64,000 nucleotides of DNA from Ceratodon purpureus. Taxonomy: Eukaryota > Streptophyta > Bryopsida > Pseudoditrichales > Ditrichaceae. The stretch is from contig CM026426.1 in NCBI GenBank assembly GCA_014871385.1, positions 83,898,672 through 83,962,671 of the forward strand, written 5' to 3'. Both the position numbers and the translations under genes were made by a program. Below are positions 55,647 through 64,000 of this stretch, in pieces. The notes under the pieces were generated by a model. The model was given only the letters and a program-made list of their open reading frames with translations. It did no database searches and was not told where the DNA came from. The stretch's first letter is position 1. Each line of letters begins with the position of its first letter.

Positions 55647-58129
55647 ATGTGTAGGAAGGCTAAAACAATCGCTTTGTTGTTTGCATGATTAAAATATAGC
55701 TTTTGGTAATTATTTGGTTACGGATGCATGGCATTTCACGGACAATTTTACCAATTTTCTATCCTAGACGGGATCGAAGACAAGGAATAAGTTTATGGAT
55801 TAGATTTTTTTTGCACCTATTTCAAAAATCCATACAGATTAAAAAAATTTGTCATGGAAACATAAGTAGTCAACTTTGTCTTCAAACCTCTAGAAAGCAC
55901 CGCAAAATATAGGTAATTGAAGTGTCTAGTAAATGTAACACCATATTAATTAATTTGGGAATAAAGCATGTCCCATTTTGTGTATCACCTTAAACCAATG
56001 TCTTCATCTTAAACAAATCAGCTTTGAATGAGAGTCTTCGTCCGCCAAATTCAGAACGTTTTTTAATGAAATTCAGGCTAAATTTTGGTATAGGGTTAGG
56101 CAATAAAACCCATCTCACAACGATTGCCTGAGCACATGCATTGGGAACTCCGGAACATCTTTGGGAACATATTGGGAACATAGGGGAACATATTCGGAAT
56201 GGTATGGGAACATAAGAGGAACCTCCATGGAACTGGATTCCGATATAGATACATCATCGTCCTCATAAGGTACAGTTCTTTAACAACCTTAGAATGTAAC
56301 ATATTTTTATTCCAAACAACAAATAAAAATACAGTACTAAGTGTTATAACAAAAGCCGGGAGGTGCATCCATTTTAAAACAGTTTTGAAGAATGTTGAAA
56401 TTAGTTATAATTAAGATTTATTAAATTATATATTTATATTAATAACTCTAACTGCTGGAAAAATTAATCGGCCTTCAAAAGTCGTAAATAGTTTTAATTG
56501 ACGATTTTAAATGTAGTCCAAATTAAGCCCTTCATTACGGCATTGGACTTTTTTATTTCAAAGTCTAGTAGATTTTTATACAAAAAACAACTGGAAAACG
56601 GAGGCGGCCACTTCAAGTAGCACCAACTTTACTATACCACAAAAATTAAGGTAATCACCTTAATCTCATTTTATATTCTTACAACAAATTTTCAGTAAAT
56701 GTAGAAACACTCTCCTCTTTTTCCTAAGGTGCTCTTGTCAGATACTATTGAATCTTGTCGCTCCCACCCACTTCATTAGCATACATCCAATGAACAAAAG
56801 ATGTAGTAAGAACTACATCTTTTTTTTTTTTGGGTGGCAAGAGCCACCGTTGAATCTTGTCACTGCATCTTCAAGCTCAGTTCAGGTGGTTTGGGTGGGC
56901 CCTGTTGGTTGGTACAACATTTCCTGCCTGTAAATTTCTCCCCAGCAGTGCCAAGCCATGATGTACCACATAATCGCTCATAACAAGTCCAATGGGTTTC
57001 GAACCTGGATCGATCGTATGTGACGCGCTCGTCCCAACCAACAGATTTGAGCTCATGGCTTGGCGACAGAAACTCGTACTTTTTCTCTCATATAGTGATT
57101 CCACATTGCTAACTTTTCACATTCAAAATGAATGTTAGAGCTTTTGAGCTTACCATGTATCGTTTATCTATGTCCATCAACAATATTCCTCCTAAATTGT
57201 AAAGTATGGTCAACATTTACATCATCAACCTATCATATTTATAATTCACGGAAACTTTGTGTGACCACTTCCACTAGTTACATTAAGAAGGTCCCCTTAA
57301 TTTGAATCACTACCCTCACTACCATAAAACGTATTTGGCTAAAATTATAAGATACAAAAGTATTCTACAATGCACTTTGAAAAGACTTCTGCCCTCATGT
57401 AATGGATTAATGCATTGGTATGCAGCCATTGAGAATTATTATAAACGAAATAATTTGTTAAAAGATTAAGGTTAACATCCCAATCTCAGTCTTCATATGC
57501 ATAGAATCTCCAGAGTGCATGACATGTACAACGTATATCGTCCTGTATGATCAAACTCACTAATACTGACTTCGTATGAGCATCCGTAAGCCAAATGTCA
57601 CAGAATTAGAATCTACCCGGATGTCTTATACAATTAAGGTGATCACCTCAATCTAGATGCATCGACGCAAGATAAGTCAATCTATAACCTACAAAACAAA
57701 CAGTAATGTCTTCAGGAGGACACTTGTATATTACATGTCTTAACTCTCTTCCAACCTCCCTATCTTAAAAAATTAAGGTTACCACCTCAATCTTGACAGA
57801 GCAATGGAAAAATTCCTAAGACCCAAAGAACTGAAATCCATTTCATTCATTTTGTCCTTAGTCTTTTAACCTCTTCATGATTTAGAAACATGCATACCTG
57901 GAACAAATCATCTATAAAGATAACTAAAACCATTGTGTACTATAAGCCAAACATTGACGACTGTTCCCTTTTCTGGTTACACCGTATCATTTCACATGTG
58001 GATAGGTGATTTTAAATGGTGCGACCCATCATGGCAAGGAAGCATGAGGACTATTCATAGTTTCTAGCATGCATTACAACCGTTTATTATTTTTCAGTTG
58101 GAAACTTTACAAACTCATAGAAGATGTCA
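55647..58129. other. AT-rich spacer with dispersed palindromes
   Basis: No gene. It has a GGGAACATA repeat tract at about 56160-56215, a T-run at 56820 and four TTAAGGTG-type palindromes (56645, 57464, 57633, 57772). Confidence 0.5.
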
Positions 58130-58449
58130 GGAAGTAGTTCAAAGAGGGCAAGAAACGAAGTACATCTCCCTATGATTGTGACTTTGATGACCCTGTAAGG
58201 GAGGCATTAGAAAATAAATAAAAACAACTGGAAAAAAATCTCCTGGATGAGGAGAGGACGTCCGCTCTTTTGCGTTGGGAAAGAGACGAGACAGTGCACT
58301 TGAAAAGAAGATTGGAGGGAGATGTAGCGGATCTCCGGTTCGATTTGCGTAGACGACAGAAACATAGTGAGAGTATCGGGATAAGATATGCTCATCTCAT
58401 GTTGCGGATTCGCGAGACTTATCCTGAATTCTCTTTATGGTCAAGATAG
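58130..58449 (+). pseudogene. Small charged coiled-coil ORF, broken
   Basis: In one frame: SPYDCDFDDPVREALENK, a TAA, then KQLEKNLLDEERTSALLRW and a Glu/Arg-rich helix ending ETYPEFSLWSR and TAG at 58449. An ATG at 58123 (MSGSSSKRAR) lies in another frame. The composition is clearly protein-like and unlike the AT-rich surroundings. No family recognised. Possibly an accessory ORF of the gene C element. Confidence 0.35.
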
Positions 58450-58555
58450 AGTAAGAAACCATTGAGTATGGCGGAATTGCAATACATACTCCACCTCCCT
58501 TCATCAAGGTTGGTTATTATTTAATGCGTAATTTAAATCATGCAAAGTTGCCTAA

Positions 58556-58862
58556 ACGAGTAGAACAAAAATCCAATAAGCATCCAAAGTGAAGGAACTT
58601 GTACGGTGTAGAATTATACCCAAATACACCTTGCCATTCCCTGAAGCGTAAAATAATATTGATTCTACACTAAATCTTGATCCTGAGTACTCGTCATGCC
58701 AGTGGTTGCAGATGGAGTTCATGTACAGCTCGTTGCATCACATATATTAACTAATACTTTGAATGTGGTTTTTTTTAAGCTAAATGGGATCAACAGCCAA
58801 CTCCCTTAACTACAACCCGACTTCGCTACATATTCTAATTACTTCCAGATGTGCACTGAAAC
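58556..58862 (+). repeat. Direct repeat, copy 1 (307 bp)
   Basis: ACGAGTAGAACAAAAATCC through GCACTGAAAC recurs at 59578-59883 with only a handful of substitutions and one T-run length change. The offset is 1,022 bp. The ends are not TG...CA, so a segmental duplication is more likely than LTRs. Confidence 0.85.
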
Positions 58863-59577
58863 CTTAACCATATAATGCCAAATTGAAACAACTCTAGAAA
58901 CTTCAAGTATTCTTCATACAACTCAGGGAGATTAAGGAGTTCACCTCACTCCTGATGTCTTGAAGATTCAGGTTAAGACCTCAATCCTGAGCACTAAAAG
59001 ATTAAGGTGTTCACCGCAATCTTAGATTCCCACTCAGTAGAGAGACAATTCCGTTTTACCAACTTATAGATGACAATTCTGTCAATAATACTATTATTTA
59101 CTTGATGAGCAATACTTGTGCATTATAGTTAAATTAAACTTAGTTTGTCCACAATACAGATTGTAGTCAATGTTTATGGTTAATCTGCAATTGTACCATC
59201 GTCTTTGGAAGTATTCCAGTGCCACACAAGATTTGAACCCGAATCGCATGTTATACAAGTACACATCCGCGTGAATATAAATTGAATTATTTAATGCAAT
59301 TATAAGCAACCCTTACATTTGTAATATCCTCCATAAAAGTAACGGTAGATTAAGATGACCACCTTAAATCTGGACTCCAAGTGAACTAGAGACGAACTCA
59401 ATCACCGCCAATCAAGATTATACCAACCACCTGAATAATTCGGTTCCTGAAGCACCAACTTACATTAAGTTCCGAATTCGGTTGATCGATATAAGCCCCA
59501 TTACAGCGTGAAGCATCAAATGATGCATGTGTGCACATCTATGAAACATCTGCAAGACAACTTAGACTTTTTAGTAC

Positions 59578-59883
59578 ACGAGTAGAACAAAAATCCAATA
59601 AGCATCCAAAGTGAAGGAACTTGTACGAAGTAGAATTATACCCAAATACACCTTGCCATGCCCTGAAGCGTAAAATAATATTGATTCTACACTAAATCTT
59701 GATCCTGAGTACTCGTCGTGCCAGTGGTTGCAAATGGAGTTCATGTACAGCTCGTTGCATCACATATATTAACTAATACTCTGAATGTGGTTTTTTTAAG
59801 CTAAATGGGATCAACAGCCAACTCCCTTAACTACAACCCGAATTCGCTACATATTCTAATTACTTCCAGACGTGCACTGAAAC
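59578..59883 (+). repeat. Direct repeat, copy 2 (306 bp)
   Basis: Second copy of the 58556-58862 segment. The interval between the copies carries four of the TTAAGGTG-type palindromes. Confidence 0.85.
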
Positions 59884-60202
59884 ACCTCCAACACTGACAC
59901 TAAAAATAAGTACTAGTCAAAGCGAATTTACTAATTGAAATGCATCAAATAAATGTGAACCGAGAAGAGAATGGCACCAACACCTACAAAAATTCATGCA
60001 ACAATGTCTATCGGAAGGTCAAGGTCTCATTACTTATTGACAACATTTGCAAAACCTTGAGCCCTATTTCACATCTAACATACAGAACTCCACAATATGA
60101 AGGTGGACACCTCGATATGTGCTTCTTCAATTCTGATATTACTCCTCATATACAACTTCCATAGTAAGAGGACAACAGTGCACTGTTGACATCCAATGTA
60201 AT

Positions 60203-63200
60203 CTATTCTGAATCCGATGTTCCAGGGTCCTCATCATCCTCGTCACATCGCTCTAGATTATCCTTCGCCAATCTCACTTGCAAATCCGGGATGGTAATGT
60301 GTTTGGCTCCGGCTCTTGGTTTCCAAGCAGTCAGAATCAAATCAGTGTGTATCCAACATGGTGGCTGATTGGATTCTGCCTTCCACTTCAATGCTGATCT
60401 CCCTCCTATATCTCATCCCTAGTACGATTCTTGTACACTTTGGTCTTTCTTGATGGGTGTGAAGTACTGGACCTGAATGTGTTGGTAGTCCTCACTCGTG
60501 GAGGAGAGTCTAGGATCGGTCAGTGCCAGAGCGAGCCAAACAGGTTCAGAGTGAAGTCCGTCATCGCCAGGCCAGAGCAACAACATCTACCCTTCGCCAC
60601 AGTCACGAGCAACTCGAAATGAAGGCATGGGCCGTTGCTTGGCAGGGCCAATATAGTGTTCGTCCTTAGCAAACTCCTCCTTGACGGTTTCATTGCCTGT
60701 GAAAATGTCGTTCGTACTCACTCGGCCTTGAGTGTTCGGCCAAAATCCATCAGCGAGGACAGGCCGCGCCAAAGGCGGTACGGTAGAGGGCAACTCCAAG
60801 GCCTCCTTCACACCCTTCCAATGGCCCATGCGTGGCAAGGTAACTCCCACACAAATCTTGTGCTGCTAGTGACTCCCAATGCCTAATGAAGCCCGCCAAC
60901 CCCTTCACAATTTTGTCCTTGTTCCGCATAGGTATCAGAGTTGCCGCGAAGGGATCTCCAGTCGGCAATCTTTGCTTCCCTTCTGCATCAGTAGACCACA
61001 GCTTAATTCCCCCCGCAGGCTTCCAGGTTTCCTCCGTGCATAAAATCTTGAACTGCATGATAGGTTCACCTTCGCCTATGATGAATTTGAACTGCTACCC
61101 CTTCATGTGCCCAATAAGTTTGTCCCCATCCTTTGCAATATAAGGTAGTACACATGCCTTGAAATCAGGAACTTCTTCGATCAAGTGGGGGATCACCTTG
61201 CCACTGTTCTCATCAAGATTTATATACGACTCCATTAGCGATGGAAGGGTTGGATAATCATGCTCCCGAAGCTTCATACTCCATCTACCAAAGGAGGCGT
61301 CAATATCCTCATGAGTGTGACCTACCAGAAGAAATGAAACAAACACCTCTTTGAAGACCCCCCTCGCAAGCAGAAGGGACCAAAAGCAGAACACAAATCT
61401 AGTCTTGTTATCCTTCCAACAGTTGTCAAGTTGCACATGTAGTACAGGAGGTAGGGGGGCTGCATCTGTGGATTCTCCAGAAACTCCTAATGCTTCAATG
61501 CATTGCGCCTTGTCTTGAAGCAGAGCACTAAACAGAGGCGTCATCCCAGCATTTTGAAAATGTTCACCCGTAGCTGTCGCTTTGGGACGCTCTAGGTCTC
61601 GAAGCAGTCTAGCAATGGAGCCAACTGTGTGGTTCGAGTCCGCTGGATACAGATCAAGGGAATAGTGCGTGTATCGAACATCACCATGCCCGTGGGCAAT
61701 CATGCCACTCACAGAAACGGGAAGTTTCATAAATCCCTCCGTGTTCTTGTTGCGGTTTGCAAAACAAGGCAATGTTGTCTTGGAATGGTCCATCTTATCA
61801 TGTATAATTGTCAAAACCACATCAGGCTTCTGGATTGACAAATACCTTGAAGCATAGTAGGCCTGTCGGTACGCTTCTTGTCCAGCGAGGTGACGCTGGA
61901 GTGCCTCGGCATAATATACGTAAGAAGTGGATCCAACAGCATGAGCACTCCTCAGTTGTTTCCTTCTGTCACATGTACCACACCTAGCAAACATATCGCC
62001 ACGGCGTTTTATAATGCAATCACTAAACTCCAAGCGCCTAAGGAAGCTCACTGCTGAAGGCGATATGTCTGACAATCCCAATGCTTTGTTAACCTGGATG
62101 GAAAGAGATCATTTAGTCATTATGCGTGGAGATGATGTTCACTTCAAATCTCGAGATGGACAATCCCGACAACTTTTAGTAAGATTATTCATGTTTACAT
62201 ATTTACTGATATCCAACCAACAATAACGGCGATATTACACAATATATCTCTGGGTTTAAGCGACCACCCTAATTCATAACTTCCAATCACTCAGGCGAGT
62301 GCACATCCAACCCAGTGCAAGCACCTCAGTTTGTTAATCATTATTCCAAAATAGCCAGACTACACCTTACACGAACAACTATGCATCCTGTTAATGTCAA
62401 CATGTGGTTACATAGTATCCCACAGGATCACTACCCAATCACAGTCTTACAAATCAGTTATAAACGATTATCAATTAACATCCAAATAACACTGCAAATC
62501 ATCCAGCACAAATTAAGGGGGTCACCATAAAACATCTACTAGTTATAATGTAAAAGGCCAATTACCGCATCTACATAGTAAAGCTTAGCAGATACTAAAT
62601 AGCGCACCTGAAGTGTTACTCGAATGCTATCTATAATTAAAGGTAAACACAGTTTAGACTACAAGAATCTATGCTTCTTTCATACAGAAACAGTTAACTC
62701 ACTTACATCATAATATGGTTTTGCTATATTTAATACATTTGTGCTTAGAGATGTAAGACACATCCCATCCTGATACGTCGTCCAATGAAGACGTGAATGT
62801 GTGTACCCGAAAAGATTAAAATGGTTGAACTAATCACCGATACCCGATTGGGCAAATTCTAATCAAGAAGTTCTCTACGTTATGGCTATGGAGTATAGAA
62901 CATTAAGGTACTTGAACATAATATATTGCGGAAACAACCATGCTTTCAATTTTCTGGGAGGATCCATTGCTACACAATATTTAGGACATGGATCCATTAA
63001 AGTTGCAAACATAGCCATGCATTATGTGGATAGGTGATTAGCAAACAGGTAAAAAATAAGAGCACTCTTAGAGGTTGCGATGTCTACAAACGTACCTCGT
63101 TCAGCTTCCCCCCGATATCCTTCCATTTAGTCCCGGCAGATAGCACTCGTTCTACCACCCTCTCACCAGAAGGCAGGGTTCGAAACCTATGGGGCATGAG

Positions 63201-64000
63201 ATCCGCAGATGCCTCGACAATGCAAACAAGGGATGCGGAAGCCTGCCTTGTACCTGCTCTACGCTTCTTTGTACCGCGATTCCCATGGTGACTTGATCAA
63301 ACACCCAACCCTGCATTAGCGCGCTGTCTAAAGAACTCAGTTTTAGAAATTGCCATGATGATCATCCAGCCTTTCAGGCAAACTTCGTCGTTTTCAAGGA
63401 GAACATACTTCCTATCTCCCCCACGGCGTACATGTCTATGGACTTCTAGTTTGATGTGTGACCGTAGTTTGTGATCCGAAGTCCACATTTCGTGTAGCAG
63501 ACTTTTCACCACTTCATGACTGATCTTCCTTCTGCACCTCCTCATGCAACAAGCTTTAGTAGACACTTCAAACAGCGACTGCTCGCTCGTCAGGCGCTGT
63601 AGTTTATCTGAACGCATGAGTTGTCAAACACGTGTTGTTCTGTATTGTCGTTTAGGGCCAACCCTCCGATCTCCCTGCACTTGCTCTTTGAACACTCTAC
63701 CTAGGTTGAATAAAGACACACCATCGCAATTGGTAGCTCTTGACAACCATCGACAAAGCGAGTACTTCCAACCGGCAGACACAAAGTCTTCAGCAAACGA
63801 TTCCAAAATCAGGATGCCCACATCCTCTGAACCAAGTGGTTGATAGTCGACACAATCGGAGGCGTCGCAATCCAAACCAAACCAGCACCAACAAGTACTC
63901 CATCACTATTTAGAAGTTTGACGTTACGATTCAGCCATTCAAGCCGAGGTAGTCCAGCACCGATAGGTTCAGGGTTTTCTCCACCATATTCCGTCTCCCC
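60203..64000 (-). pseudogene. Gene C: DUF7869-like, two exons, frameshifted
   Basis: The third homologue of genes A and B. Its N-terminus lies at the window edge. Exon 1 (to 63096, donor GTACGT) has the N-terminal domain, KACCMRRCRR and CLKGWMIIMAISKTEFF. A 1,002-bp intron ends CCATCCAG, and exon 2 begins at 62093 (VNKALGLSDIS). Motifs: RCGTCDRRK, HDKMDHSK, GMIAHGHGD, LDNCWKDNKTR, GHTHEDIDASFGRW. Stops and shifts: a frame change near 63870, TGA 63624, a frame change near 63290, TAG 61095 (Gln in gene A), a frame change near 60850 and TAG 60587. The C-terminal block WIHTDLILTAWK is at 60203-60391. Catalytic-type residues are kept, but the gene is broken. Confidence 0.7.

Larger units (their letters stand above)
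56645..59370. repeat. Dispersed TTAAGGTG/CACCTTAA palindromes (8 clear copies)
   Basis: The consensus is TTAAGGTGnnCACCTTAA, usually preceded by GA and followed by TC. Copies are at 56645, 57464, 57633, 57772, 58930, 58965, 59000 and 59348. They are spaced irregularly over 2.7 kb downstream of gene C. Two weaker copies lie inside its intron (about 62258 and 62512). I see none near genes A or B. Confidence 0.75.

Noticed and set aside
58556..59883. LTR pair of a small retroelement
   Set aside because: The direct repeats lack TG...CA ends, a primer-binding site and a polypurine tract, so simple duplication is preferred.

Overview
The window looks like gene-poor nuclear DNA of a green-lineage eukaryote, most likely a streptophyte alga, bryophyte or other early-diverging plant. 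The evidence is GT-AG introns, a short TTTAGGG-type telomere-like tract, Ty3-like LTR elements, a Tourist-like MITE, and FCP1-like proteins with a D-x-N-G-L-L type motif. From memory these protein families feel closest to charophytes such as Chara, but I cannot check this. Nothing looks prokaryotic. Nearly every coding region appears to be part of, or carried by, mobile DNA, and most carry in-frame stops or frameshifts.

Layout. 1-7,028: a Ty3-like LTR retroelement on the minus strand (protease, gag, leader, LTR). 7,029-10,316: a 3.3-kb island with two divergent unrecognised genes. 10,317-16,040: a second, inverted copy of the retroelement with a 740-bp DNA transposon in its LTR. The two copies share a 3,181-bp tract that is perfectly identical in inverted orientation, between diverged flanks. 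16.7-21.6 kb: an intact 939-codon gene ('gene A', DUF7869-like) set between a 125-bp satellite and a dense array of TTTAGCTCA/TGAGCTAAA palindromes. 22.7-28.7 kb: AT-rich DNA with no convincing gene. 29.1-45.4 kb: a block with three FCP1/NIF-like pseudophosphatase genes, a large ParB-like multi-exon gene and a second DUF7869-like gene ('gene B'). It is peppered with about 30 copies of a 17-bp GC-rich palindrome (GTCGGCTGCCCGCCGAC type) and bounded by related inverted 24-bp ends with a possible 4-bp target duplication. 46.4-53.8 kb: a coiled-coil/RING-like gene and a convergent multi-exon gene of an unrecognised, probably transposon-derived family. 54.7-55.6 kb: a Pif1/Helitron-type helicase remnant split by a MITE. 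56.6-64 kb: a third, broken DUF7869-like gene ('gene C') with a third palindrome family (TTAAGGTG/CACCTTAA).

Main idea. The three DUF7869-like genes are clearly homologous, with conserved acidic motifs (HDKMD, LDN, GHTHxDID) that fit an RNase H-like transposase or nuclease. Each is surrounded by its own family of short palindromes, and each family is found only around its own gene. I infer that these are recognition sites for each protein, so this would be a family of mobile elements with gene-specific dispersed palindromes. The 29.1-45.4 kb block may be a 16-kb composite of this kind carrying cargo genes. The sequence motifs are directly visible. Their function is inference.
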